NCBI GenBank assembly: GCA_013288485.1
Contig: JABDBW010000014.1
Coordinates: 1 to 42,486, forward strand
DNA length: 42,486 nucleotides
Reading direction: 5' to 3'
Origin: Bacteroidota bacterium
GTDB taxonomy: Bacteria; Bacteroidota; Bacteroidia; Sphingobacteriales; Sphingobacteriaceae
Shown here: in pieces, positions 8,231 to 19,309 of the stretch
How positions within the stretch are numbered: position 1 is the first letter of the stretch
How the letters are laid out: each line of letters opens with the position of its first letter
Made by a program: the position numbers and the translations under genes
The notes under the pieces: model-generated
Seen by the model: the letters and a program-made list of their open reading frames with translations, nothing else
What the model was told of the DNA's origin: nothing
Database searches by the model: none

Positions 8231-8667
8231 AAGCTGCCAATTAAAAGTTTTGCCGCATACTGATCTATCGGGAATGTAAAATCATCTTCTTTTAAACCGC
8301 TTAGTTTTAACCAGCGGAACGCCTGCAGCACTTCACCCTCTCCCTCAAAATCAAAAGGAACTGTTTTTATAGCCATATTTAATGGCGATACGTTTTTAAC
8401 CAAATAATATATACTCACTATCTGCGAATCATTAAAAGCCGATTTTACAAAAAAATCAGTGGTATAAAAATGGCCGAGTATTTCTATTTCAACATCACAC
8501 TCCTCTATAAATTCACGCTTCAGGCCATCTGTTAACCCTTCGCCGTATTCCAAACCACCGCCCGGAAATTTGGTGAAATGCATACCCTGTTCCTGCTCAT
8601 CGCTAACCAATATTTCCATGCGCTCATTAATAAGCAGGCCATAAACACGTACGTTGAACTGATACAT
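8227..8667 (-). CDS. NUDIX hydrolase
   Basis: A 146-residue NUDIX protein. The Nudix box is seen as GGLEYGEGLTDGLKREFIEE, followed by CDV, matching GX5EX7REUXEE but with Asp where the last Gly usually is. Such enzymes cleave nucleoside diphosphates linked to another moiety; the substrate here is unknown. Upstream KFPGGGLEYGE and a following beta-rich section are typical. It overlaps the CDF transporter stop by 1 bp and the bioA start by 4 bp, indicating translational coupling in a three-gene operon. Confidence 0.88.
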   Translation of the reverse strand: MYQFNVRVYGLLINERMEILVSDEQEQGMHFTKFPGGGLEYGEGLTDGLKREFIEECDVEIEILGHFYTTDFFVKSAFNDSQIVSIYYLVKNVSPLNMAIKTVPFDFEGEGEVLQAFRWLKLSGLKEDDFTFPIDQYAAKLLIGSL

Positions 8668-9644
8668 TATTCGAAGTGTTTTTTATTGCGGATAACGCGG
8701 TACATTGTCCATTCAATATGCTCTATTTTAGGCGCCGACCTGATTGGGCAATTGGGCATACTGCAGTAATGGCAGCAATCAGGTATACAGGGATCGGTAT
8801 GTATAAACAATTCGGTTTTTGTAACCCCATTGTTTATCATTTTATCAACCAGCGATACTTCCTCATGTACCCGGTTCAGATCAAAATAGTTAGGTAAGGT
8901 AAGATGGCAGTCAATATGGAGATCATTGCCATATTTTTGAGCGCGGAAATTATGTATATCTATCCATTCTCCCCGGCGCTTGTCATTTAATATTTTTACT
9001 ACGTCGGTCACCACTTTAATATCTGTTTCATCCATCAACCCCCCAACAGAACTGCGAACCAATTTATAACCCGTTACGATAATATACGAGCCTACCAGTA
9101 TAGATAATATGCTGTCAAGCACGATCAATTTAGTGAAATTTATCAATAATAAGCCGATAACCAGGCCCCCGCTGGTTATCATATCGGTGATCAGGTGCCG
9201 CCCGTCTGCCTCTATAGTTATTGATGGCAGCGTTTTACCTTTATTTATCATGTAATAACCTAAGGCGCCGTTAACCGCCCCGGTAATTCCAATTATCAAG
9301 GCGCCGGTTAACAGATCGTGCAGGGCATGGGGATAAAAAAGGCCGTAAACAGATTTAATAATAATGATTAGCCCTGCCACCAATATCAGCGTGCCTTCTA
9401 TAAAAACCGAAAAGAATTCAATCTTTCCATGCCCATAAGGATGATTTTCATCTCTTGGCTGCGATGAAAGGTATATGCTATAAAAAGCGAACGAACTGGC
9501 CAGCACGTTAACCACGCTCTCGGCAGCATCTGTTAGTACAAAATTTGAACCGGTTAAAAAATAAGCGCCAAACTTTGCCAGCATCAGTACGACACCGGTT
9601 ATCAGCGAAAGTTGGATGATCTTTCTTTGTTTGTGCAAAGCCAT
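8667..9644 (-). CDS. Cation diffusion facilitator transporter with Cys-rich tail
   Basis: A 325-residue CDF-family inner-membrane metal/proton antiporter. About six membrane segments cover residues 10-205. The metal site in TM2 reads TDAAES (an Asp and a Glu where Zn transporters commonly have two Asp), with HPYGHGKIEFF after it and EADGRHLITD in TM5. The cytosolic domain (about 210-290) is followed by a Cys/His cluster, HTDPCIPDCCHYCSMPNC, which could bind metal. Zn, Fe, Mn or Co are all possible substrates. It leads the operon with the NUDIX hydrolase and bioA, with which it has no evident functional link. Confidence 0.9.
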   Translation of the reverse strand: MALHKQRKIIQLSLITGVVLMLAKFGAYFLTGSNFVLTDAAESVVNVLASSFAFYSIYLSSQPRDENHPYGHGKIEFFSVFIEGTLILVAGLIIIIKSVYGLFYPHALHDLLTGALIIGITGAVNGALGYYMINKGKTLPSITIEADGRHLITDMITSGGLVIGLLLINFTKLIVLDSILSILVGSYIIVTGYKLVRSSVGGLMDETDIKVVTDVVKILNDKRRGEWIDIHNFRAQKYGNDLHIDCHLTLPNYFDLNRVHEEVSLVDKMINNGVTKTELFIHTDPCIPDCCHYCSMPNCPIRSAPKIEHIEWTMYRVIRNKKHFE

Positions 9645-9657
9645 TTGAAATATGCGT

Positions 9658-9665
9658 CAAATTTA
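9658..9665 (-). promoter_or_regulatory. Candidate -7 element (TAAATTTG) for the CDF-NUDIX-bioA operon
   Basis: TAAATTTG on the minus strand fits the Bacteroidota -7 consensus TAnnTTTG and lies 13 bp upstream of the CDF start codon, implying a very short leader. No convincing TTG -33 element was seen at the usual distance. Confidence 0.35.
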
Positions 9666-9757
9666 GGCTAATTAATGCAGAAAGGTTAAAGACTTAAGCC
9701 GAAAAATAATATTAAAAGGGCTTTCAGCTTTCTGCCTTTTGCTTCCGGCATATTTTC

Positions 9758-9765
9758 TATATTTG
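9758..9765 (+). promoter_or_regulatory. Candidate -7 element (TATATTTG) for the aminotransferase gene
   Basis: TATATTTG matches TAnnTTTG exactly. A TTTG with its TTG at 9739-9741 lies 16 bp upstream, close to the usual -33 spacing. The ATG follows at 9790. Confidence 0.55.
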
Positions 9766-9789
9766 CCGAAAGAACAAAAAATACAATTT

Positions 9790-10984
9790 ATGAGTGCATT
9801 AAGTAACAGGATAAACAACCTGTCGGAGTCGGCTACTATTAAAATGGCCAAAATGGGCCGCGAATTGGCTGCCAAAGGCGTTGACGTGATCAACCTTAGT
9901 TTTGGAGAGCCAGATTTTAATACCCCAAAGTATGTTAAGGATGCCGCTAAAAAGGCAATGGATGATAATTATACCTATTATACCCCTGTTGCCGGCTATC
10001 CTGAATTGCGAAAGGCTGTTGCCGCCAAATTGAAAAATGAGAACGGGCTGGATTATGATTTTAGCCAGGTAGTTGTTTCAACCGGCGCCAAGCAATCAAT
10101 AGCTAATGTATTGTTTTGCCTGGTAAACCCCGGCGATGAAGTTATTATACCTACACCTTACTGGGTATCTTATTCGGAAGTTGTAAAATTAGTGGAAGGT
10201 AAAAGTGTTTTTTATTGATACCACTGTTGACCAGGATTTTAAAATATCGCCCCAACAATTAGAGGCCGCTATTACGCCTAAAACCAAATTGTTTATGTTC
10301 TCGTCGCCTTGTAACCCAACCGGCAGCGTTTACAGCAAAAGCGAGCTGGAAGGATTAGCTAAAGTATTTGAAAAACACCCGGATGTTTATATCCTGTCTG
10401 ACGAGATATATGAGTACATTAATTTCGTAGATAAGCACGAATCAATTGCACAGTTTAGCAGCATTAAGGACCGTGTTATCATTATAAACGGATGGTCAAA
10501 GGGCTATGCTATGACGGGATGGCGTTTAGGCTATTCTGCGTCAAACACGGAAATCGCTACAGCCTGCGATAAGTTGCAGGGCCAGATCACATCTGGTACT
10601 TCATCAATTACACAACGCGCCGGTATTGCCGCTTATGAAGGAAGCCTTGATAGCGTGACCGAGATGCGCAACGCATTTAAAAAACGCCGCGATATTGTTT
10701 ACAAATTGCTTAAAGAGATCGATGGCGTAAAAGTAAATTTACCCGATGGGGCATTTTACTTCTTCCCGGATGTTACCCACTATTTCGGGAAAAGTTATAA
10801 TGGCAAAACCATTAATGACGCTGATGAATTAAGCATTTACCTGCTTGAAGAAGCTCACGTATCAACCGTAGGCGGAGATTCCTTTGGCGATAAAAAATCT
10901 ATCCGTATGTCATACGCCGCTTCCGAAGAAAAGTTAGTTGAAGCTATGGCAAGAATAAAAGCCGCTTTAGGGAAATTGAAATAA
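9790..10984 (+). pseudogene. Class I aminotransferase (aspartate/aromatic type), frameshifted
   Basis: A PLP-dependent fold-type I aminotransferase of the aspartate aminotransferase Ib group, which makes aspartate or aromatic amino acids from 2-oxoacids. I chose the ATG at 9790 (MSALSNRINNLSESAT), which follows a good -7 element. Frame one shows NLSFGEPDFNTPKYV, YTYYTPVAGYPELR and IIPTPYWVSY and stops at 10216-10218. Removing one T from the run at 10208-10213 joins KSVF to IDTTVDQDF and continues through SSPCNPTGSVY, LSDEIYEYI and the PLP-Lys motif NGWSKGYAMTGWRLGY to 397 residues, the normal length. The break is at T6, and a sequence error is likely. A strong terminator follows. Confidence 0.92.
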
Positions 10985-11000
10985 GTCTTTTAAAACAGAA

Positions 11001-11028
11001 AAGCCCCTCTGCACGTGCAGAGGGGCTT
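11001..11028. terminator. Strong bidirectional rho-independent terminator
   Basis: A perfect 14-bp palindromic stem (AAGCCCCTCTGCAC paired with GTGCAGAGGGGCTT) with an A-rich run upstream and seven T downstream. It lies between the convergent aminotransferase and barrel-protein genes and can serve both. Confidence 0.92.
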
Positions 11029-11046
11029 TTTTTATAACTGTAATTA

Positions 11047-11589
11047 TTACAGGGCAAATCCATAAGCAATACGCAAACCAACTAAACCGTAGCTATTGTT
11101 CTGGCCCGAAAAGTTTTCGTAACGCGCGCCAATATCCACCGATTTGCTGGCCCAGCCAAACCCTGGTGACAGGATCAACTTAGTGTTGCTTCCGTTATGC
11201 GACTCAAAGCCCGCACCGGCTTCCGCGCCAAAATAAATGTCAGATCCCAGGAATGCTTTAATACCCAATTTTACCGGTACTATTCCTAAGCTGGCATAAT
11301 TGGTGCCGCTAACATTAGGAACGGCCTTACCCATCATACTGTAGTAACCCGAGGTAAGCGTCCAGGCAAAGTCACTGCTGGCATCATACTGTAAGCGGGC
11401 TGTGCCGCCTAATTCAAAATTCGAAAAATCATGAGCCGAACCTGTTGGAATGCCCCCTTCTAAACCTACACCCAAACGCCATGAACTGGCTGGGGCCGTT
11501 GCTTTTACCGCTTGTGCTTTTACATTGCTTCCAATCAATAGCGCCACACCTGTTAATGCTGCAGCTGCTAATTTTGTTAACTTTCTCAT
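11047..11589 (-). CDS. Small outer-membrane beta-barrel protein
   Basis: A 180-residue exported protein. A Sec signal peptide (Arg/Lys start, hydrophobic core AAAALTGVALLIG, cleavage near VKAQA at about residue 26) precedes alternating amphipathic strands rich in Gly, Ser, Tyr and Phe (for example WRLGVGLEGGIPTG, DIYFGAEAGAGFES, GLVGLRIAYGF). This is typical of an eight-stranded OmpX/OmpW-like barrel. The C-terminus ends in aromatic-aliphatic residues, as in outer-membrane porin-fold proteins. Its specific role is unknown. It is a single gene with its own terminator. Confidence 0.8.
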   Translation of the reverse strand: MRKLTKLAAAALTGVALLIGSNVKAQAVKATAPASSWRLGVGLEGGIPTGSAHDFSNFELGGTARLQYDASSDFAWTLTSGYYSMMGKAVPNVSGTNYASLGIVPVKLGIKAFLGSDIYFGAEAGAGFESHNGSNTKLILSPGFGWASKSVDIGARYENFSGQNNSYGLVGLRIAYGFAL

Positions 11590-11952
11590 TGTTGTGTTTT
11601 TTTAGTAAATAGATAAAGATTATGTATATTTATTAACACCACGTAAACAAATACTCTGCCAGTATGCCATTTTGTAAATTTTTTAACATTAAAATGAAGA
11701 ATGAACAGCCTGCGCGGCTGATACCTTCTTAACAAATGTTAATAGCTTAACAACTGATTATCAGCGAGGGGTTACCACCTAAATCGACATTAATGCGACA
11801 GTATATTTTGGCGCAAAAAAACTATTCCATTTTTATTTTATGGCTTATTTTGCAGGCAATTTTGTAGGGTAAATACTTCCTTTCTATATAAAATAACCGT
11901 ACCAAACAAAAAGAGCCTCGGTATTATCAAGGCTCTTTTTACGTTTTTAATA
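11590..11952. other. Intergenic region between barrel protein and RND operon
   Basis: About 360 bp holding the leader of the barrel gene and, at its right end, the terminator of the RND operon. A short GC-rich palindrome (CAGCCTGCGCGGCTG near 11707-11721) has no T tail. No coding frame with support and no perfect TAnnTTTG element were seen. Confidence 0.6.
11908..11940 (-). terminator. Terminator of the RND efflux operon
   Basis: An 11-bp stem (AAAAAGAGCCT at 11908-11918 with AGGCTCTTTTT at 11930-11940) and an 11-nt loop. In minus orientation it ends in a T run just after the pump gene stop (11953). Confidence 0.85.
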
Positions 11953-14900
11953 TTATACTTGCGGGTCGTGATCCGGGTCGGGTTTATAGTTTTTCTCCAA
12001 TTCTGCCAGTTTCTTTTTTCCATAAGCAAAACGGGTTATCAGGAAGAACAATACCGGTACAATAAATATGGCAAGCGATGTAGCCGCAAGCATCCCGCCA
12101 AATACGGTCCACCCTATGGTTTTACGCGCTATGGCCCCTGCGCCTGATGCAAAAACAAGCGGCAATACACCCAATATAAACGCCATTGATGTCATGATGA
12201 TGGGCCTTAAGCGAAGCCTTACCGCTTCGAGGGTGGCTTTTTCAAGCTCCATGCCCCTGTCTACCCTATCCTTGGCAAACTCTACGATCAGGATGGCGTT
12301 TTTGGCCGCCAGGCCGATGAGTGTTATCAGGCCTATTTGCGCGTATACGTTGTTATCAAGGCTCTTGTTAAACGTTAAAAACAAAATGGCCCCAAATGCG
12401 CCCAATGGAACTGCCAATAATACAGAGAATGGTACAGACCAGCTTTCATATAACGCTGCAAGGAATAGGAACACAAAGCCGATAGATAAGGCAAAAATGT
12501 AAATTGTTTTTGAGCCTGATAATTTTTCTTCACGGCTAAGGCCTGCAAACTCATAGCCATATCCTTGCGGCAGGGATTTGTTTGCTACCTCTTCCAGCGC
12601 GTTCAAAGCGTCGCCGCTGCTATAGCCGGGTTTGGGGTTCCCATCAATTTCGGTCGCCCTGAACAAGTTAAAATGCGATATTAAAGGGGCGTTTTCAACT
12701 ATCTTATAGGTTGTTAACGTACTTAACGGCACCATAGTACCCGCCTGGTTACGTACAAAATACTGCCCTATATTGTCAATATTAGTACGATAATTGGTAT
12801 CGGCCTGTGCCACTACGCGGAATGTTCGTCCATATAAAGTAAGGTCATTGATATAAGAGCTGCCCATATAAACCTGCAGGGCATTATTAATATCAGATAG
12901 CTGTACACCAAGCCGTTTTGCTTTTTCCCGGTCAATAACTAACTGGTAGGCAGGCGTACGCGCGGTAAAAAATGAAAATGCAGTACCGATCTCGGGCCTT
13001 TTTTGAATTTCTGCCAGAAAGTTCTTCAATACGGTTTCAAAGTTTTTTATATCGCCCCCGGCTTGTTTTTCTTCCAGGATAAACGAGAAACCTGCCGTAC
13101 TGCCCAGGCCTGGTATGGCCGGCGGCGGAATTACCACCACAGTGGCTTCTTTAAACCTTGCCAATTTTTGCTTTAGCAATCCAACGATCTCCGGTGATGT
13201 TTTCTTACGCTGATCCCATGGTTTAAGCTGCATGAATATGCTTGCGCTGTTTGATTTTGTGGCGAAACTCACCAGGTTTAACCCGCCCAGCGCGGCATAG
13301 TGGCCCACTTCGGGAATACTATCCAAAACCCCCATTATTTGATGCAAAACGGTAACTGTCCGTTCTGTTGATGATGCTTCAGGCAAATCGTAAGTAATAT
13401 AAATACGGCCTTCATCTTCTAAAGGGATGAAACCGCTCGGTTTTTTCCAAAATAAAAATATGGTGCCAACTACAATACACACCAAGATAATAACAACAAA
13501 TTTCGAGTTCTTTATACCCCTATGTACCCCGTTTTTATATTTGCCGGTAACCCGCTCAAACCAGGAGTTAAATTTATAGAAAAACTTATCGAGTCCTTTT
13601 GAACCTTCGTCCAGTTTACGCGGCTTTAGCATTATTGAGCATAGCGCGGGTGTTAATGAAAGAGCAACGAATGCCGATATTAATACGGATATAGCAATAG
13701 TTATAGCAAATTGTTGGTACAACCGGCCCACAATGCCCGGTATAAAACCAACGGGCACAAACACAGCCGCCAATATGAGCGCAATAGCAATAACCGGCGC
13801 GGATATATCCTGCATGGCATGTGTGGTGGCATCTTTAGCCGACATGCCTTTCTCATCCATATAATGCTGTACGGCCTCAACTACCACGATGGCATCGTCA
13901 ACCACTATACCAATGGCCAGTACAAAACCAAATAAGGTTAAGGTATTAATGGTGAAATGCAGCGGTATAAAAAATATGAACGTACCTATAATAGAGACTG
14001 GTATGGCTAATACGGGTATAAGCGTTGTGCGCCAGCTTTGCAAAAACAGGAATACCACTATCGTAACCAGCAGCAACGCAATTAAAAGCGTTATTACAAC
14101 TTCATGCACTGATACCTTTACTACGGTTACGGCCTCGAACGGTACCACATAATCAACATCAGCCGGGAAACCTTTTTTAAGCTCGTTCATGGTATCATAT
14201 ACGTTTTGAGCTGTTTCAATGGCATTACTATTAGGCGCCTGGTAAACCAACAGGTACGAAGCACGTTTACCATCAACGTATGAATTACCGGCGTAATTGA
14301 ATTTACCCAATTCAACACGGGCAACATCCTTTAAATGTACAACCGCGCCTGTACCCGGCTGGGTGCGTACAATAATATTTTCAAATTCAGCTGGTTTGGT
14401 TAATCTGCCCTGCACAAGTACTGTATATTCGAAAGATTGCCCCTTCTCCTGCGGTGTGGATCCAACAGACCCTGCTGCTACCTGTGCGTTTTGCTCCTGG
14501 ATGGCGGCAGTAACATCTGCTGCCGTCATCCCCAGCGCGGCCAGTTTGTCTGGCTTTAGCCATATACGCATACTAAAATCATCGGCACGAGTAAATACGT
14601 CGCCTACGCCTTTAGCACGTAATAAGGCATCACGAACAAAAATATTGGAGTAATTATCTGTAAATGTTACGTCGTGCGTACCCTTAGGCGAGTATATGGC
14701 AACCAGCATTAAAATACTTGGGTTACGTTTACGTACGGTCAACCCCAGCCGCTGAACTTCCTGCGGCAAAGTTGGCGTAGCAATTCCTACACGGTTTTGA
14801 ACATCAAGAGCGGCAATATTAATATCGGTGCCTACTTCAAAGTTAACCGTCATGGTCATTTGGCCGTTACTGGTGCTGTTACTTTGTAAATAGGTCATTC

Positions 14901-15123
14901 CGGGCGTTCCGTTTACCTGGGCCTCTACCGGTGTGGCTACGGTTTGTTCAACCGTTAACGCGTCGGCACCGGTATAGGTACCTGTAATATTAACTGTTGG
15001 CGGCGTAATTTCAGGATATTGCCCCACTGCCAAACTGGTAATGGCTATTATACCAACAATAACTATTACTAATGATATAACAATAGCTGTAACCGGTCTT
15101 CGTATAAAGGTATCTGCGATCAT
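11953..15123 (-). CDS. RND multidrug efflux pump, inner-membrane permease (HAE1/AcrB type)
   Basis: A 1056-residue HAE1-family proton antiporter forming the inner-membrane trimer of a tripartite drug exporter. It has the family N-terminus (FIRRPVTAIVISLVIVIVGI), two large periplasmic loops, and TM4 with the proton-relay acid pair in GIVVDDAIVVVEAVQ. The second half shows FALSIGFVFLFLAALYESW and GLAAKNAILIVEFAKD. The length is standard and the frame intact. It follows the adaptor gene by 25 bp and closes the TolC-adaptor-pump operon. The substrate range (drugs, bile-like or lipid amphiphiles) cannot be predicted. Confidence 0.96.
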   Translation of the reverse strand: MIADTFIRRPVTAIVISLVIVIVGIIAITSLAVGQYPEITPPTVNITGTYTGADALTVEQTVATPVEAQVNGTPGMTYLQSNSTSNGQMTMTVNFEVGTDINIAALDVQNRVGIATPTLPQEVQRLGLTVRKRNPSILMLVAIYSPKGTHDVTFTDNYSNIFVRDALLRAKGVGDVFTRADDFSMRIWLKPDKLAALGMTAADVTAAIQEQNAQVAAGSVGSTPQEKGQSFEYTVLVQGRLTKPAEFENIIVRTQPGTGAVVHLKDVARVELGKFNYAGNSYVDGKRASYLLVYQAPNSNAIETAQNVYDTMNELKKGFPADVDYVVPFEAVTVVKVSVHEVVITLLIALLLVTIVVFLFLQSWRTTLIPVLAIPVSIIGTFIFFIPLHFTINTLTLFGFVLAIGIVVDDAIVVVEAVQHYMDEKGMSAKDATTHAMQDISAPVIAIALILAAVFVPVGFIPGIVGRLYQQFAITIAISVLISAFVALSLTPALCSIMLKPRKLDEGSKGLDKFFYKFNSWFERVTGKYKNGVHRGIKNSKFVVIILVCIVVGTIFLFWKKPSGFIPLEDEGRIYITYDLPEASSTERTVTVLHQIMGVLDSIPEVGHYAALGGLNLVSFATKSNSASIFMQLKPWDQRKKTSPEIVGLLKQKLARFKEATVVVIPPPAIPGLGSTAGFSFILEEKQAGGDIKNFETVLKNFLAEIQKRPEIGTAFSFFTARTPAYQLVIDREKAKRLGVQLSDINNALQVYMGSSYINDLTLYGRTFRVVAQADTNYRTNIDNIGQYFVRNQAGTMVPLSTLTTYKIVENAPLISHFNLFRATEIDGNPKPGYSSGDALNALEEVANKSLPQGYGYEFAGLSREEKLSGSKTIYIFALSIGFVFLFLAALYESWSVPFSVLLAVPLGAFGAILFLTFNKSLDNNVYAQIGLITLIGLAAKNAILIVEFAKDRVDRGMELEKATLEAVRLRLRPIIMTSMAFILGVLPLVFASGAGAIARKTIGWTVFGGMLAATSLAIFIVPVLFFLITRFAYGKKKLAELEKNYKPDPDHDPQV

Positions 15124-15148
15124 TGTTGTTTCTTTTTATAAAACCCGG

Positions 15149-16273
15149 TTATTTTGTTGTTTGTGTTGCCTGCGGGTTGCCTAAAGTAATTTTACCTCCA
15201 TCGTGCAAGCGCTGAAAACCATCGGTTACTACTTTATCGCCCTGGTTAACGCCATCAAGTATTACCACATTGCTGCCTATACGCGGGCCCAGTTTTACTT
15301 TATGCTGTTTGGCGATGGTGTCCTGCGATACAAATACAAAAAATTCGCCCATTTGCTCAGTTACTGCTTTATAAGGTATCTGAACACGGTCGCCCGATTC
15401 ATTGTTCAGTACCTTTAATACGCAGCTCATTCCATCTTTAAGCGTACTTTGCTCATTCGTAAACTGTATTCTTACCTTTACGGTGCCGGTTTGATTATTT
15501 ACCCCCCTGTCAATAGCTAAAACCTTACCCGGTTTATTATAGGTGGTAACCCCGTCTGATAATTGCAACTTAAAGGTAGTGTCGGTACTTCTTTTTTGCA
15601 GGGTATAAAAACGGTTAATGTCCTGCTCATTGATCACTACATCAACGCCTATCGGGTTCTCGCTTGATATGGTATTTAATAATGTTGTGCCGGGGCTTAC
15701 CTGCGCGCCAAGCCTAACCTGCGAAATACCGATACGGCCGGTAAACGGGGCTGTAATAATTGAATAGGAAAGATCGGTTTTAGCGGACGCGACAGTCGCT
15801 TTTGCTATCTCGACCTGGCTTTTGCTCGATTGATAGGTAGCAACGGCCTGGTCGACCGTTTGGCGCGCGATTGCGTCGTTCTTAAGCAGCATATTATAGC
15901 GGTCTACATCTTTCTGCGCCCGTAATAAAAAAGCGTTGGCGCCTGATAAATTGGCTTCGGCCTGGTTATAAGCTGCCAGGTATTTACGCTGATCTATTTC
16001 ATATAATTTTTTTCCTTTGGGCACTATCTCACCCTCCTTAAAATATATCCCTGTTATAAACCCTGTTACCTCGCTGCGCAGTTCAACGGTGTTTAATGCC
16101 ACTACCGTTCCCTGGTATTGATCGTAATAAATAGCCTCGGCCCTTGTGGCTTCAGCTACACTTACCGGGGTTGGCGGCGGGGCAGCGTCCTTTGATGCTG
16201 CCTTGTTATCATTACATGACGCCCATGCCAATAATGCAACGGGAACTAACCAAAATATATATTTTTTTTTCAT
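15149..16273 (-). CDS. RND efflux periplasmic adaptor (membrane fusion lipoprotein)
   Basis: A 374-residue AcrA/MexA-type adaptor bridging pump and outer-membrane channel. The signal ends in a lipobox WASC with the lipid-anchored Cys at 20. The lipoyl-like half motif (VELRSEVTGFITGIYFKEGEIV, split here by reading as VELRSEVTGF then ITGIYFKEGE) begins near residue 65. An alpha-hairpin with Ala/Gln/Lys-rich helices (about 100-170) follows, then the second lipoyl half (YSIITAPFTGRIG) and beta-barrel and membrane-proximal domains to VVTDGFQRLHDG. It is encoded between the TolC and pump genes in the usual order. Confidence 0.94.
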   Translation of the reverse strand: MKKKYIFWLVPVALLAWASCNDNKAASKDAAPPPTPVSVAEATRAEAIYYDQYQGTVVALNTVELRSEVTGFITGIYFKEGEIVPKGKKLYEIDQRKYLAAYNQAEANLSGANAFLLRAQKDVDRYNMLLKNDAIARQTVDQAVATYQSSKSQVEIAKATVASAKTDLSYSIITAPFTGRIGISQVRLGAQVSPGTTLLNTISSENPIGVDVVINEQDINRFYTLQKRSTDTTFKLQLSDGVTTYNKPGKVLAIDRGVNNQTGTVKVRIQFTNEQSTLKDGMSCVLKVLNNESGDRVQIPYKAVTEQMGEFFVFVSQDTIAKQHKVKLGPRIGSNVVILDGVNQGDKVVTDGFQRLHDGGKITLGNPQATQTTK

Positions 16274-16325
16274 CGGGGATGTAATTGTTGCTTGTTTATT
16301 TTTACCTCACTTATTTATAATAATA

Positions 16326-17654
16326 TCATTGTTCAACACCGAGTGTTCCTAATGCTTTTTCCAGGTCTATCTTACTTGATAATAACTGGAATAGCGCGTT
16401 ATAATAATTAAGTTCAGACGACCTAAGATCTGATTGCGCTACAATAACATCTAAATAGGTCTTTACGCCTTCCCTGTATTGCAAACTCACTACATTATAT
16501 ACATCTTTTGCCAGGTCGGTATTCTGTTTGAGTAATTGCCAATTGGTATAGTTGCTTTTATAGCTTGCCAACGCCTGTATATATTCGGTGTTGATGGTAT
16601 TTCTCGAATTTACAATATCCAGGTCGGCGCGTTCAACCTGTAATTTTGCTTTGCTTAAATTTTGCAGACGTTTGGTTCCCTGGAATATAGGCAGCGTAAA
16701 TGACAAGCCCGCGTAAGCCAACGGGTACGACTGGCTGTACAGGTCAGAGAACCTGCTGCTCAAATAAGACAAATTATAATTCCCGGTGGCTGATACCGAC
16801 GGTAAAAAGCCCCAGCGATAGTAATTTATGCTTAGGCCCTTCAAACTCTTTTCGGTTTGCAATAATTGATATTCAACCCGGTTATTTACATTCAATGTTT
16901 GGTTGGTATCAATATAAGCCTCTTTTTCGTAGGTAGTCGAATCATACGATAAGGTTACTTTAGCTGCGGGGTCCAATCCCATTATTTGTTTAAGGTAGGC
17001 GAATTTGCTGTTAATGGCTTCGGCGGTTTGCTTGTGTGTAGCTAATTCATTATTCAGGGCTATAGTTGCCTGTTTGTAATCTATTTTATCCACTACGCCT
17101 GCCTGGTACCGGTTATAGGCGTCTTTTAAGCTTCTTTGCAGCCTTATAATATCGTCATTAATAATAGCCAGTTGTTTTTGCGATAACAATACATCAAAAA
17201 AAGCCTTACTAACATCCGATACTACATTGATCTGGCTGCTTAAAGTGTTTTGTTTATAATATAAACGAGAGTAATTAGCGGTTTTTGATGCCAGTAATAC
17301 ATCGTTATTATATATTACCTGGCTGGCCTGCAACCCCAAACTTGAATATTCATCAATACTTGATACTACACCTGGTGTTGTAGAAGCAACCGGGCTGCCT
17401 TTAAAATAATGCTCATACAGGCCAGATGAGTTAAGCTGCGGAAGCCAGGCCGACAACCCGATCTTTATATCCCTTTCATTTATCGCCTGGTCAATAGCTG
17501 CTTGTTTTACTGCCGGTTGATTGCGTAATGCAAACAATATACTTTGCCGCAAGGTAATAACGTTAGGTATAGTATCGGCTCGGTTTTGGGCAAAAACAAC
17601 AGCAGGTAAAATTAATGTTAAATTAATTATCAACAATAAATGCAATTTTTTCAT
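16326..17654 (-). CDS. TolC-family outer-membrane efflux channel
   Basis: A 442-residue outer-membrane factor. A signal peptide (MKKLHLLLIINLTLILPAVV, cleaved near FAQN at about 22) is followed by two OEP repeats of long alpha-helices. Each is visible in the LRQSILFALRNQPAVKQAA start and the later LPIFQGTKRLQNLSKAKLQ and YREGVKTYLDVIVAQSDLR helices. TolC channels trimerise to span the outer membrane and periplasm. This is the first gene of the efflux operon; no adjacent repressor gene is present. A candidate -7 element lies upstream. Confidence 0.94.
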   Translation of the reverse strand: MKKLHLLLIINLTLILPAVVFAQNRADTIPNVITLRQSILFALRNQPAVKQAAIDQAINERDIKIGLSAWLPQLNSSGLYEHYFKGSPVASTTPGVVSSIDEYSSLGLQASQVIYNNDVLLASKTANYSRLYYKQNTLSSQINVVSDVSKAFFDVLLSQKQLAIINDDIIRLQRSLKDAYNRYQAGVVDKIDYKQATIALNNELATHKQTAEAINSKFAYLKQIMGLDPAAKVTLSYDSTTYEKEAYIDTNQTLNVNNRVEYQLLQTEKSLKGLSINYYRWGFLPSVSATGNYNLSYLSSRFSDLYSQSYPLAYAGLSFTLPIFQGTKRLQNLSKAKLQVERADLDIVNSRNTINTEYIQALASYKSNYTNWQLLKQNTDLAKDVYNVVSLQYREGVKTYLDVIVAQSDLRSSELNYYNALFQLLSSKIDLEKALGTLGVEQ

Positions 17655-19222
<1,568 letters not shown>

Positions 19223-19233
19223 TAATACCAATA

Positions 19234-19279
19234 AAAAAATGCGGCTGTTATATAAGTTATATAAATAGCCGCATTTTTT
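19234..19279 (+). terminator. Rho-independent terminator after serine palmitoyltransferase
   Basis: A perfect 13-bp stem (AAAAAATGCGGCT at 19234-19246, AGCCGCATTTTTT at 19267-19279) with a 20-nt AT-rich loop that can itself pair. It lies between spt and the GNAT-like gene, so spt may be largely monocistronic, with partial readthrough into the rest of the cluster. Confidence 0.88.
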
Positions 19280-19309
19280 ATATACCGCCAATAAACACGT
19301 GTCAGCCGA

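Noticed and set aside
10205..10218. Programmed -1 frameshift at the T run of the aminotransferase gene
   Set aside because: The repair needs a +1 change (one T fewer). The U_UUU_UUA heptamer is not in the right phase for a -1 slip into the productive frame, so sequence error is simpler.
11707..11721. GC-rich palindrome as a terminator
   Set aside because: There is no T run on either side and the barrel and RND genes have better placed signals.
11959..14653. Several open frames on the plus strand opposite the RND pump gene
   Set aside because: They are antisense to a long, family-consistent gene and show no domain, signal peptide or proper start context.
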